64,000 bases of DNA from Jiella sonneratiae (GTDB taxonomy: Bacteria > Pseudomonadota > Alphaproteobacteria > Rhizobiales > Rhizobiaceae), in the NCBI RefSeq assembly GCF_017353515.1, contig NZ_JAFMPY010000005.1:212612-276611 (forward strand). Reading direction: 5' to 3'. The position numbers were made by a program, and so were the translations under genes. Every line of letters begins with the position of its first letter. The first letter of the stretch is position 1. Shown here one piece after another: positions 54,923 to 63,691 of the stretch. Below the pieces are notes generated by a model. That model did not search any database, was not told where the DNA came from, and was given only the letters and a program-made list of their open reading frames with translations.

Positions 54923-55669
54923 GTGACGGAACGGCAGGGGGCGACGGCGATGGCCGCGACTGAAGCGCCCGATGACGGGCTCGGCGCCGCGGCCTTTCAG
55001 GACGACGACGTGTTTGCGGGAGACGACACCTTGAACCCCCGCAGTTGCATCGTCACCCGGCAGCGGCTCGATGCCGACGCGCTGATCCGGTTCGTGCGCG
55101 ATCCCGACGACCGGGTCGTGCCGGACCTGCGGCGCAGGCTTCCCGGCCGCGGCGCGCATGTCGCGATGCGGCGCGAGGCGGTCGAGGAGGCGGTGAAGCG
55201 GCGCCTGTTCGCCCGGGCCTTCCGCGGCAGCGTCGAGACCCCGGCCGATCTCGGCGCGATGGTCGACGCGCTGCTCGCCCGGCAGGCGGCGGGATCGCTC
55301 GGCCTTGCCCGCAAGGCCGGCCAGCTGGTCGCGGGCGCGGCGAAGGTCGAGGCGGCGATGCGTTCGGGACGTGCGGCGGCGCTCGTCCAGGCCCGCGACG
55401 CCGCCCCGGACGGGCTGCGCAAGCTCGACGCGGCGCGCCGCGCCGGAATGCGTGAAACCGGGCGCCCGATCGCGCTGTTTCGACCGTTCGACGCGGACGA
55501 AATGAGTTTGGCGTTGGGTGGGTGGAATGTGATACATGCAGCCATCCTTGCCGGTGACGCGGGCTCGGCTGCCCTGAAGCGCCTCGAGGCGCTGGCCAGA
55601 TACCGGGGCGAAAACCCCGTGGAGGCGATCGACGGCGCCGTTGGCGGCGACTCGACGCCGGACCGTTGA
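54923..55669 (+). CDS. YlxR (DUF448) + L7Ae-like RNA-binding fusion
   Basis: A 248-aa protein. After a 35-residue acidic leader comes a YlxR/DUF448 domain with PRSCIVTRQRLDADALIRFV and LPGRGAHVAMRREAVEEAVK. It is followed by an L7Ae-like domain: GSLGLARKAGQLVAGAAKVE, then AAMRSGRAAALVQARDAAPD. Alphaproteobacteria commonly join these two small RNA-binding proteins, which are separate (ylxR, ylxQ) in Firmicutes. It starts with GTG two bases after the nusA stop; a later ATG at 54950 is possible. It is part of the nusA-infB operon. Confidence 0.9.
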   Translation: MTERQGATAMAATEAPDDGLGAAAFQDDDVFAGDDTLNPRSCIVTRQRLDADALIRFVRDPDDRVVPDLRRRLPGRGAHVAMRREAVEEAVKRRLFARAFRGSVETPADLGAMVDALLARQAAGSLGLARKAGQLVAGAAKVEAAMRSGRAAALVQARDAAPDGLRKLDAARRAGMRETGRPIALFRPFDADEMSLALGGWNVIHAAILAGDAGSAALKRLEALARYRGENPVEAIDGAVGGDSTPDR

Positions 55670-55763
55670 GACGACTGCAACCGATCGGAAGCGCCTCTTG
55701 AAGCGACGCTTCCTGCAAGACGAAGGGCGCGGGGCCGATCCCGCGCAGGAAGTGGAAGCGTAG

Positions 55764-58700
55764 ATGAGCGATACCAAGTCCGGCGACGACAAGACGCTCC
55801 ATGTGAGCTCGAAGAAGACCCTGACCCTGAAGCGCGGCGGCGTCGAACAGTCGACGGTGCGGCAGAATTTCAGCCATGGTCGGACCAAGAATGTCGTGGT
55901 CGAGACCAAGAAGCGGCGGATCCACAAGCCCGAGGAGACGGCGGCGCCGAAGCCGGCCGTCGCCGCGGGGCTGAAGCCGCGTGCCGGCGAGCCGGCGCCG
56001 ACCCAGCAGGCGCCGCAGCAGGCGGAGCGCACGCCGGCCTCCGGCGGTGCGGGCCACGTCGCGCCGAAGATCGCCCCGGCGCCGCAGCCGCTGAACACCG
56101 GCGGCCGGCCGAAGCAGATCGAGTTCGGCAGCAAGCCCGCCCCGGCAGCGGAAAAGCCCGCCGCCGAAGTCGCGCCCGCCGAGGCCACCGTCGCGGCGCC
56201 CGCCGCCGAGGAGGTGGCCCCGACCGCGACCCCGGCCGCGACTACGACCCCTGATCAGGCCCCGGCCGCCGCGGTGAGCGAGGCCAAGCCCGAAGAGGTG
56301 CCGGCAGCGCCGGCCGAGGCACGCGCCGCCGAGGTCGCGCCGGCCTCCGGCGAGACCACCGAGACCACGGAAGCAGTCGCGGCTCCGGCTGCCGCCGAGA
56401 CCCGCGAGCCGCCGCGCGCGGCTGCCGCCTCGACCAGCCCGGCGCCGCAGCAGCGGAGCGCCGCGCCGGCGCCGTCCGGCCAGCGCGCCGGCCAGGCAGC
56501 CGCGCCGCAGGCACCGGCGGCGCGCGGCCGCGACGGCCAGCCCGGCGGACGCGACCAGCGTGACGGCCGCGGTGACGGCCGGGGGCCGCGCAGCGACCAT
56601 CGCGGCGACCGCGGCGGCCGGCCGACGGGCCGCGACGACCGGCGCGGCGGGCCGCAGGGCCAGCCCTCCGGTCAGCGCCAGCCCCGCGGCGCCGTGTTGT
56701 CGGACCTCTCCTCCCGCGAGATGGACGCCCGCCGCAGGGCGCTGGAGATCGCCAAGCAGCGCGAGGTCGAGGCACGCCGCATCTTCCAGGAGGAAGAGGC
56801 GCGCCGCATCGCCGAGGACGAACGCCGCCGCGCCGAGCGCGAGGAGTCCGAGCGCCGCCAGGCCGAGGAGACGGCCCGGCTCGAGGCCGAGGCGGAAGCC
56901 CGCCGCAAGGCCGAGGCGGACGCCGCGACGCGCCGCTCCAACAAGCCGACGGCCACCACCGCCAAGGAAGCCGCGCCGCTGTCGCCCGCCGACGCCGAGG
57001 CGGCGGCCGCCCGCGCCGAGCGCGGCGAGGGCCGCCGGCGTCCGATCGGCGACGACGAGGAGGGCGGCCGCGCCGGCCGCACCGGCACCGCCCGCCGTGC
57101 GCCGAAGGGCGCGACGACCGAGGCTCCCCGCTCGACCCGGCCGGATCGGGGCGAGGGCCGGCGCAGCGGCAAGCTGACGCTCGACAAGGCGCTGTCCGGG
57201 GACGAGGGGGCGCGTGGCCGTTCGCTTTCGTCGATCCGGCGCCGCCAGGAGAAATTCAAACGCTCGCAGCAGAACCAGCCGCGAGAGAAGATTGCCCGCG
57301 AAGTGGTCATTCCCGAAACCATCACCATCCAGGAACTCGCCAACCGCATGTCGGAGCGTTCCGTCGACGTCATCAAGTTCCTCATGAAGGAGGGACAGAT
57401 GATGAAGCCGGGCGACATCATCGACGCCGATCTCGCCGAGCTGATCGCCACCGAATTCGGCCACACGGTCAACCGCGTGGCGGAGTCCGACGTCGAGTCC
57501 GGCATCTTCGACGTCGAGGACAATCCGGAGCATCTGGTGTCGCGCCCGCCGGTGGTCACCATCATGGGCCATGTCGACCACGGCAAGACCTCGCTGCTCG
57601 ACGCCATCCGCCATACCAAGGTGGTCTCGGGCGAGGCCGGCGGCATCACCCAGCACATCGGCGCCTATCAGGTCGAACAGGGCGGCCAGAAGGTCACCTT
57701 CATCGACACGCCCGGCCACGCCGCCTTCACGGCGATGCGCGCCAGAGGCGCCCAGGCGACCGACATCGCGATCCTGGTGGTCGCGGCCGACGACAGCGTG
57801 ATGCCGCAGACGATCGAATCGATCCACCACGCCAAGGCGGCGGGGGTCCCGATCGTCGTGGCGATCAACAAGATCGACAAGCCGAACGCCGATCCCGCCA
57901 AGGTCCGCAGCGGCCTCTTGCAGCACGAGGTGTTCGTCGAATCGATGGGCGGCGAAGTGCTCGACGTCGAGGTTTCGGCGGTCAAGGGAACCGGCCTCGA
58001 CAAGCTGCTCGAGGCGGTGCTGCTGCAGGCCGAGATCCTCGACCTCAAGGCCGATCCGGCCCGCACCGCCGAGGGCGTCGTCATCGAGGCGCAGCTCGAC
58101 AAGGGCCGCGGTCCGGTGGCCACCGTGCTCGTCCAGACCGGCACGCTGAAGGTCGGCGACATCGTCGTCACCGGCGACGAATGGGGCCGTGTGCGCGCCC
58201 TCGTCAACGACAAGGGCGAGCAGCTCAAGGAGGCGCCGCCGTCGATGCCGGTGGAGATCCTCGGCATGCAGGGCACGCCGCATGCCGGCGATCGCTTCGC
58301 GGTGGTCGAGAACGAGGCCAAGGCCCGCGAGATCTCCGAATACCGCCAGCGTCTCGCCCGCGAGAAGCAGGTGGCGAAGTCGGCAGGCCAGCGCGGCTCG
58401 CTCGAGCAGATGATGTCGCAGCTGCAGGACACGGGGCTGAAGGAGTTCCCGCTGTTGATCAAGGGCGACGTGCAGGGCTCGGTCGAGGCGATCATCGGGG
58501 CGCTCGATGCGATCTCGACCGACGAGGTGCGCGCCACCATCGTCCATTCGGGCGCAGGCGCGATCACCGAATCCGACATCTCGCTCGCCGCGGCCTCGAA
58601 CGCCGCGATCATCGGCTTCAACGTCCGCGCCAACAAGCAGGCGCGCGACGCGTCCGAGCGGGACGGTATCGAGATCCGCTACTACAACATCATCTACGAC

Positions 58701-59051
58701 CTCGTGGATGACGTGAAGGACGCGATGTCGGGCCTGTTGTCGCCGGAACGCCGCGAGACCTTCATCGGCAATGCCGAGATCCGCGAGGTGTTCAACATCA
58801 CCAAGGTCGGCAAGGTCGCCGGCTGTCTCGTCACCGAGGGCGAGGTCGAGCGCGGCGCGGGCGTGCGCCTGATCCGCGACGGCGTCGTCATCCACGAGGG
58901 CACGCTGAAGACCCTGAAGCGCTTCAAGGACGAGGTGCAGAAGGTCCAGAGCGGCCAGGAATGCGGCATGGCCTTCGAGCGCTACGAGGACATCCGCCAG
59001 GGCGACATCATCGAGTGCTTCCGCGTCGAGCACGTGGCGCGCAAGCTGTAG
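55764..59051 (+). CDS. infB: translation initiation factor IF-2
   Basis: A 1095-aa alphaproteobacterial IF-2. The N-terminal IF2-associated segment has [21 protein letters not shown] very long Ala/Pro/Glu/Arg-rich linker (about 60-480) contains RGD/GGR-type repeats. IF2_N has [20 protein letters not shown]. The G domain starts near residue 601 with [23 protein letters not shown] and NKIDKPNA follow. Domains C1/C2 have [20 protein letters not shown] and [12 protein letters not shown]. It places initiator tRNA on the 30S subunit. rbfA and truB, which normally follow, are missing. Confidence 0.96.
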   Translation: MSDTKSGDDKTLHVSSKKTLTLKRGGVEQSTVRQNFSHGRTKNVVVETKKRRIHKPEETAAPKPAVAAGLKPRAGEPAPTQQAPQQAERTPASGGAGHVAPKIAPAPQPLNTGGRPKQIEFGSKPAPAAEKPAAEVAPAEATVAAPAAEEVAPTATPAATTTPDQAPAAAVSEAKPEEVPAAPAEARAAEVAPASGETTETTEAVAAPAAAETREPPRAAAASTSPAPQQRSAAPAPSGQRAGQAAAPQAPAARGRDGQPGGRDQRDGRGDGRGPRSDHRGDRGGRPTGRDDRRGGPQGQPSGQRQPRGAVLSDLSSREMDARRRALEIAKQREVEARRIFQEEEARRIAEDERRRAEREESERRQAEETARLEAEAEARRKAEADAATRRSNKPTATTAKEAAPLSPADAEAAAARAERGEGRRRPIGDDEEGGRAGRTGTARRAPKGATTEAPRSTRPDRGEGRRSGKLTLDKALSGDEGARGRSLSSIRRRQEKFKRSQQNQPREKIAREVVIPETITIQELANRMSERSVDVIKFLMKEGQMMKPGDIIDADLAELIATEFGHTVNRVAESDVESGIFDVEDNPEHLVSRPPVVTIMGHVDHGKTSLLDAIRHTKVVSGEAGGITQHIGAYQVEQGGQKVTFIDTPGHAAFTAMRARGAQATDIAILVVAADDSVMPQTIESIHHAKAAGVPIVVAINKIDKPNADPAKVRSGLLQHEVFVESMGGEVLDVEVSAVKGTGLDKLLEAVLLQAEILDLKADPARTAEGVVIEAQLDKGRGPVATVLVQTGTLKVGDIVVTGDEWGRVRALVNDKGEQLKEAPPSMPVEILGMQGTPHAGDRFAVVENEAKAREISEYRQRLAREKQVAKSAGQRGSLEQMMSQLQDTGLKEFPLLIKGDVQGSVEAIIGALDAISTDEVRATIVHSGAGAITESDISLAAASNAAIIGFNVRANKQARDASERDGIEIRYYNIIYDLVDDVKDAMSGLLSPERRETFIGNAEIREVFNITKVGKVAGCLVTEGEVERGAGVRLIRDGVVIHEGTLKTLKRFKDEVQKVQSGQECGMAFERYEDIRQGDIIECFRVEHVARKL

Positions 59052-59078
59052 GGGCGACAGACGCACCGAGCTGACGTC

Positions 59079-59504
59079 ATGTCAGCACTGAAACCGGCAA
59101 TGCGGATCGAAGAAGACCTCCTGGCGATCAGGCGGGCTCTCGATTCGCTTGGCCGGCCCCGTGCCCCGAGCCAGGGTTCCGGGCCTTGACCGGCTGACGA
59201 CGTGGTGGCCGCCAAGGCGGCCTTGGACCGGCTGGCGGATGCACTCGATATGCGATGGCCGGTCGCCGGCGACGAAGTGACGGACTTTCCGCACGCTCGT
59301 CGCTCGCCGGCTTCGCCCTCGCTTCGGGCGTGAATCGCGGCCGAACGAGGTCTGGTGAATTCCATTAAGGCGGCCGAAGAGGCGGCCGAGCGGATGGTTC
59401 GCGAGAACCAGGAATGGCACCGCGCTTTCGCCCGGCGCGCGGCAGAACGGCAAGACCCCTTGGCAGCTCTCAGTTCCGGGCTGCAAGACCTTCTCGATGG
59501 CTGA
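59079..59504 (+). pseudogene. ORF interrupted by two in-frame TGA codons, downstream of infB
   Basis: A single frame from ATG 59079 to TGA 59502 reads 141 codons if the TGAs at 59187 and 59331 are passed. The pieces look coding: MSALKPAMRIEEDLLAIRRA, VVAAKAALDRLADALD and KAAEEAAERMVRENQEWHRA. The last is a coiled-coil-like Ala/Glu/Arg helix. The family is not recognised. There is no SECIS-like evidence or selenium gene, so decay is more likely than recoding. It is not RbfA. Confidence 0.5.
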
Positions 59505-59968
59505 AGCCGGCGACCCCCGAAACCCACACCGAAGGACGGCGGAGCCTGGCCGGAATGGCTGACGCCGAAACGTCTTTGGGAATACGTCGGCAATGTCGCC
59601 CGGATGGAAAGCGCCTGAAGACGCTCGACGGCGACGACAAACAGCTGCGAGCCGACACATGTCAAACGGCTTTGGAACGGGCCCCCTCATTGGCGTGCGG
59701 CGCGGTGGGGAGCGTTGATCCCAAGTGGTCCACGCTCATGCCAGCCGATCGAAAACGGCGACCAAATGGGGCATGCGTTTTCCAGCCGCGATAACGTTGC
59801 CTTAGAGAATCCCTTCGTTTACGGATTTTCCCACCGGAGCCAGAAGAGCCCACGTTCAATTGGCGACCTGCCAGTGAATGCGAACTCTGGCCGGCCACGA
59901 TCATTAATCGGCTCACTAAGCGCGTTCTTTTCGTCGGAGTACCGGAGTGGAAGGTCCGAGAACACGTT
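59505..59968. other. low-coding stretch at the left edge of the glycan island
   Basis: Composition shifts to lower G+C with unusual codons. No complete gene is visible. From about 59792 the frame of the next gene is open without an ATG or GTG (it reads ELWPATIINRLTKRVLFVGV and WKVREHVLVKQ), so this part may be the damaged 5' portion of that gene. Confidence 0.45.
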
Positions 59969-60604
59969 TTGGTCAAGCAGAGCCCGTGCCTAACCTTTTC
60001 CCCAGCCGAAGGTCGCTGGTACCTCAGCAAGCGTGGGGCAGTGCGATGGGTCCCGAAGGTCGACGACGCCGTAACCCTTGCGAGTTATCTACCGCTGATG
60101 ATGCAGGATGTCGCCGAGGCCGCGAAGCTCGAGGGGTGGGCGATCGTCGCGACGGCGAATGCCGGATATTGCGATGTCAGACAGATCGACACGGCAGGAC
60201 AGGATGTCGCCGAACCATTGCATCTGTCGCCGGTTTCCGTTGGCTGCGTGACCTGGCTTGACGGCTTCTTCCCGGAGGACAGGTGGGTGGACTGCGAGGT
60301 GTCCCTGTTTCTGGAAGAGGTCAGCCGGCTTGGCCTGCGTTGCTATCTTCCACAGATAGCCGGCCGAATCGCCAAACGCCTGACGGCCTATTTCGACGGA
60401 GTTCTTCTCCAGGAGTTCGACATTCCGCGCGGCCAATCGAGCGAGCTCTGGATTACGCTCGCGCTCCCGGGCACCGGCACGCTGTCATTGCGGAGCAGTT
60501 CCCCGAAATCCTCGGTCGGCGACGATGTGCGCGACCTCGGCTTCATGGTCTCACACGTCAATGTCAACGATGCGGACTGGATCTCTCCCAATTCACTTCT
60601 ATGA
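59969..60604 (+). CDS. hypothetical protein of surface-glycan type (start unclear)
   Basis: A 211-aa reading from a TTG codon; no ATG or GTG is available in the open frame, which extends upstream to about 59792. The C-terminal 80 residues (FDIPRGQSSELWITLALPGT, LSLRSSSPKSSVGDDVRDLG, FMVSHVNV) form a beta-rich module often found at the ends of capsule and exopolysaccharide glycosyltransferases. The N-terminal part (RWYLSKRGAVRWVPKVDD) is not recognised. It is coupled to the following glycosyltransferase remnant by an ATGA overlap. It may be N-terminally truncated. Confidence 0.5.
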   Translation: MVKQSPCLTFSPAEGRWYLSKRGAVRWVPKVDDAVTLASYLPLMMQDVAEAAKLEGWAIVATANAGYCDVRQIDTAGQDVAEPLHLSPVSVGCVTWLDGFFPEDRWVDCEVSLFLEEVSRLGLRCYLPQIAGRIAKRLTAYFDGVLLQEFDIPRGQSSELWITLALPGTGTLSLRSSSPKSSVGDDVRDLGFMVSHVNVNDADWISPNSLL

Positions 60605-61535
60605 GCGATTCAGATAAGATTCGCAATCTTCGATTGAGTCACAACCTCAAGGTCGCGACGACGTGGGCGAAGAAGGCGCAGGCATCGATCAGCCGCCTGG
60701 AACGCGCGATCAACCAGACTGCGGACGGTGCGGCCCATCCCGCGAAGACCGCCCGACCGGCGTTTCCCGACGGCGAGACGCGACGCGGACGTGCGGCGGT
60801 GGTCTGTTGGGATCTCGGCCATAATCCCGCCGGCCGCGGGGCCGTCCTTTACGACCTCCTCGAACACGACTGGCAGGTCGACCTGATCGGTGCGTTGTGG
60901 ACGCGCTATGGAGGCAAACTCTGGCCCCCGATTGCCCAGAGTGCGCGGAACATCAAGACCATTCCGGCCGTCGGCCTGGAGGACTTCTACCCCTCGGCGC
61001 TGGCCTTCACGGCAGGGCAGCATTACGACCTCGTCGTCGTTTCCAAGCCGCGCCTGCCCTCCCTCCTCCTGGGAATGATGATCAAGGCGCGCTGCGGTTG
61101 TCCGATGGTCGTCGACGTCGACGATCTCGAACTGTCGTTCTTTCCGGACGGGACGACGGTCTCTCTCGACGATCTGGCGGCGGATCCGAACGCGCTGCGC
61201 GAACCTTACGAAGCGCTGGCCACGCGCGCCTGCGATGCGTTGGTTCGAGTGGCGGCGGACGCCGTCACGGTCTCCAATGCCGCCCTCAAGCAGCGCTATG
61301 GCGGTTTTATCCTGCGCCATGCCCGTGACGAGCGGGAATTCGATCCCGAGCGTTTCGACCGTTTTGCCGAACGCGCGAAGATGGGGATCGCACCGGACGA
61401 CTTCGCGATCGTCTTCGTCGGCACATCGAGGCCCAGGATGACGCCTATCGGCAGGCGCTGCGGGCGATCGCCTGGGAGGGGCGTGCGGCCCAGATGCTCG
61501 ATGCGCTCGATCGATGGACCAGGGGGGAGAGATGA
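60601..61535 (+). pseudogene. glycosyltransferase with internal deletion and frameshift
   Basis: From the ATG at 60601 the frame encodes a GT-B type N-terminal half: RRGRAAVVCWDLGHNPAGRG, YDLVVVSKPRLPSLLLGMMI, CPMVVDVDDLELSFFPDGTT and DFAIVFVGT near 61420. Right after IVFVGT the frame is lost, and a different frame (+2) gives a typical glycosyltransferase C-terminus (DDAYRQALRAIAWEGRAAQM) ending at TGA 61533-61535. The part between, normally about 150-200 residues with the nucleotide-sugar site, is absent. The simplest reading is one internal deletion that joined two frames. The product would be non-functional. Confidence 0.75.
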
Positions 61536-62440
61536 CCGACAGCCCCCCGGACGACCGACGATTGGTCGACGATGTCACAGGCACCACGGGCCGCGACGAG
61601 CCGCAGCACCTCGCCAAGCTGCGTGCCGAACGCTGCGTGCCGCTTGGAAGTGCCTGGGCCGGCTCCAGTGTCAACTGCAAGACATACGCTACCGAGGGGC
61701 TGGTCCAGACCGGCACGATGCTCTGGGGCGCGTTCTACGATCATGCCGGGATGCTTGCCGTATACGGCGTCGCCGACGGAGCGGAGACCGCTCAGATGAG
61801 GCGGTTTCCCATTGCACGGGCTCCCAGGGACGCACACGACACGCCGGCTCTCCAGACCGACCGGTCGGGCGTCTCCACGTCTTTTGCGGCGCCCATGTCA
61901 ACAAACCGACCTATTTCAGAAGTGCCGATCCTGGACAACCGCTCGCCAGTCTCACGAATGCTGGTGCCGACCTCGACGCCGAAATGGCCAGGCTGAGCTA
62001 TCCTTCACTGGTGCGATGCGGAGCGGACGGGGACCTTTGGCTTTACTATCGAACCGGCTTTCCAACCCGAAGTGTCTGGTCGGCGAGACGCTGGTGTGAG
62101 GATGAGGCCGGTTTCGGTTCTCAGATCGACATCCTGGGCGACGATGGAGCTTGGGCTGGGCACACTGCCGGACCGTATCCGAACAGCCGATCGTGTTCGA
62201 TGACGGCGCGGTCGGCCTGGCGATCGCCTGGCGGACCGACGCAGTCAGGGGCGCCAACGCGGATCCGATGAATATCGGCCTCGACTATGCCGAGTTCCGG
62301 GAGGGGTTCGAGAGGCTCACGACCCGGTCCGGAATCGAGCTTGCGATGCCGCTTCTGCCCATCCAGGCCGAACGCGTCGTCGCGGTGCCGTGGGGTGCGG
62401 ATCTCGCCAATCAATGCGGCGCCTGCAGCCTCGATGGGCG
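61532..62440 (+). pseudogene. BNR/sialidase-like repeat protein gene broken by frameshifts
   Basis: It starts at an ATG overlapping the previous remnant (ATGA). The homologous reading moves through three frames: frame 1 with LWGAFYDHAGMLAVYGVADG and RAPRDAHDTPALQTD; after about 61865, frame 2 with GRLHVFCGAHVNKPTYFRSA and LSYPSLVRCGADGDLWLYYR; after about 62180, frame 3 with EQPIVFDDGAVGLAIAWRTD and MNIGLDYAEFREGFERLTTR. The order and motifs are those of BNR_4-type beta-propeller proteins. At least two indels and a broken end make it a pseudogene, unless the assembly has errors. Confidence 0.72.
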
Positions 62441-63304
62441 TCCAGAGTGCGGAGCGCCGCCCAACGATCCGGCAAGAGCCTGCTGCGGGCGGAGGCCGCA
62501 ATTGCCGCGTTGCAGGCGCGCGAGAATGACTTCGCACTTGACCTCCTCCAGTCGCTGCAACTCGGCAAGGAGCACTGGGCGCCGCAGATGATGGCTCTGC
62601 GACGTCTCCTTGAGACGGTTCCCCCACAAACATGGGAACGTGCCCGGCTCATCGACGATCCGGCGAAGGAAATGCAGGTGGTCACGACGCCAGGCGCCGA
62701 CATCACCCTCGTCGTATTCCTTACCCTCAACGGCAACTTCACCATGCTGCCGGTGGAGATGCTCGATGCCCTCTTGTCGTCGCTGCCCGCGAACGTGATT
62801 TATCTGCGCGACACGAGCTCGATGCTTCAAGGTGCCAACGGTTACAGGACTTTGGGCTCGTCACCGAGCCTGAGCGTCGCGGCGATCGCCACCGAACTCG
62901 CAGCGATCGGGGCGTCGCGCACGCTCGCCGTCGGTGGCTCGGCGAGCGGACTCTCGGCAATCCGCTATGGCGCGCGTCTTGGAGCAGAGCGCGTTGTCGG
63001 CTTTGGCGCCATGACGGCTCTCGCGCCTCGCCGCAGACCACGCAACAGTCATGCCTCGGCAGGAGCGAGCAGGGATTCGAGGGACCGCTTCGGCACTGTC
63101 GAGGAAGAGATGGCCGCCGCACCGGGACTTGTGGTCGACCTGTACTACGGAGCGGACTATGCCCGCGATTGCGAAAGGGTCGAGCGCGTCGCCGGTCTTC
63201 CGGGCATCCGCCTCCTGCCGCTCGCTGGTGTCGATCACCACTATTGCGCCCTGGAAATGATCGCCGACGAAACATTCCTCGATGCGATCATGCCCTCATC
63301 CTAA
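62390..63304 (+). CDS. alpha/beta-hydrolase-like protein (5' end uncertain)
   Basis: A 304-aa frame. The homologous part seems to begin near 62450 (SAAQRSGKSLLRAEAAIAAL), after the join to the BNR remnant, so the original N-terminus may be lost. The core looks like an alpha/beta hydrolase: GADITLVVFLTLNGNFTMLP, nucleophile in LAVGGSASGLSAIRYGARLG, Asp in VVDLYYGADYARDCERVERV and His in LLPLAGVDHHYCALEMIADE. The N-terminal helices resemble a TPR-like repeat. It may be an acyl or glycan esterase/transferase acting with the carrier protein downstream. Start codons at 62390 or 62414 are only formal. Confidence 0.6.
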   Translation: MGCGSRQSMRRLQPRWASRVRSAAQRSGKSLLRAEAAIAALQARENDFALDLLQSLQLGKEHWAPQMMALRRLLETVPPQTWERARLIDDPAKEMQVVTTPGADITLVVFLTLNGNFTMLPVEMLDALLSSLPANVIYLRDTSSMLQGANGYRTLGSSPSLSVAAIATELAAIGASRTLAVGGSASGLSAIRYGARLGAERVVGFGAMTALAPRRRPRNSHASAGASRDSRDRFGTVEEEMAAAPGLVVDLYYGADYARDCERVERVAGLPGIRLLPLAGVDHHYCALEMIADETFLDAIMPSS

Positions 63305-63334
63305 TTCCCTCGATCCGACTGTTTGGAGAACACG

Positions 63335-63592
63335 ATGCAACCCCAGCGCGCCGCTGTCACCCAGTGGATTAGCGAATATCTCATTAACGAACTCGACCTG
63401 TCGTCGAGTCAGATCGACCTGGATACGGATTTCGATACCTACGGACTGGATTCCCTGGAGCAGGCGGTGATGGTGGGCATGCTGGAAGAAGCCTTCGACA
63501 TGGAAGTCGAGGTCAATGACATGGCCAAGACCCCGACCATCAACGGCCTCGTGGACAGTCTGGTCGCGCAGGGTCTCGTTCTGAGCGCGTGA
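63335..63592 (+). CDS. acyl carrier protein
   Basis: An 85-aa acyl carrier protein. The phosphopantetheine serine is in DTDFDTYGLDSLEQAVMVGM; helices 1 and 3 are TQWISEYLINELDLSS and PTINGLVDSLVAQGL. GGAG lies 8 nt before the ATG. It differs from housekeeping AcpP (no DSLDTVEL) and is of the type that serves polyketide or glycan acylation loci. It is the only clearly intact gene in the island and follows the hydrolase-like gene by 30 bp. Confidence 0.9.
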   Translation: MQPQRAAVTQWISEYLINELDLSSSQIDLDTDFDTYGLDSLEQAVMVGMLEEAFDMEVEVNDMAKTPTINGLVDSLVAQGLVLSA

Positions 63593-63596
63593 GAAG

Positions 63597-63691
63597 GTGC
63601 CGACGACGTTTCGCACGCTCAGCATCGTTCTCGTCACCTACGAGATGGGACGCGAAGTCGCGCGCACATTGACCTCGCTCGCCCCGCCGTA
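63597..63691 (+). pseudogene. family 2 glycosyltransferase, 5' stump cut by insertion sequence
   Basis: From a GTG five bases after the acp stop the frame reads VPTTFRTLSIVLVTYEMGRE, then VARTLTSLAPPY. This is the first beta strand and helix of a GT-A (family 2) glycosyltransferase. At the TA dinucleotide 63690-63691 the coding reading ends and insertion-sequence DNA starts. The remaining gene must lie beyond the element, outside this window. Confidence 0.72.

Noticed and set aside
59187..59333. Selenocysteine recoding of the TGA codons
   Set aside because: No selenoprotein-like Cys/Sec motif surrounds the TGAs, no SECIS-like hairpin is obvious directly downstream, and the region is otherwise decayed.
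59082..59690. 202-codon minus-strand frame downstream of infB
   Set aside because: Composition and lack of any recognisable domain mark it as antisense to the TGA-interrupted plus-strand reading.
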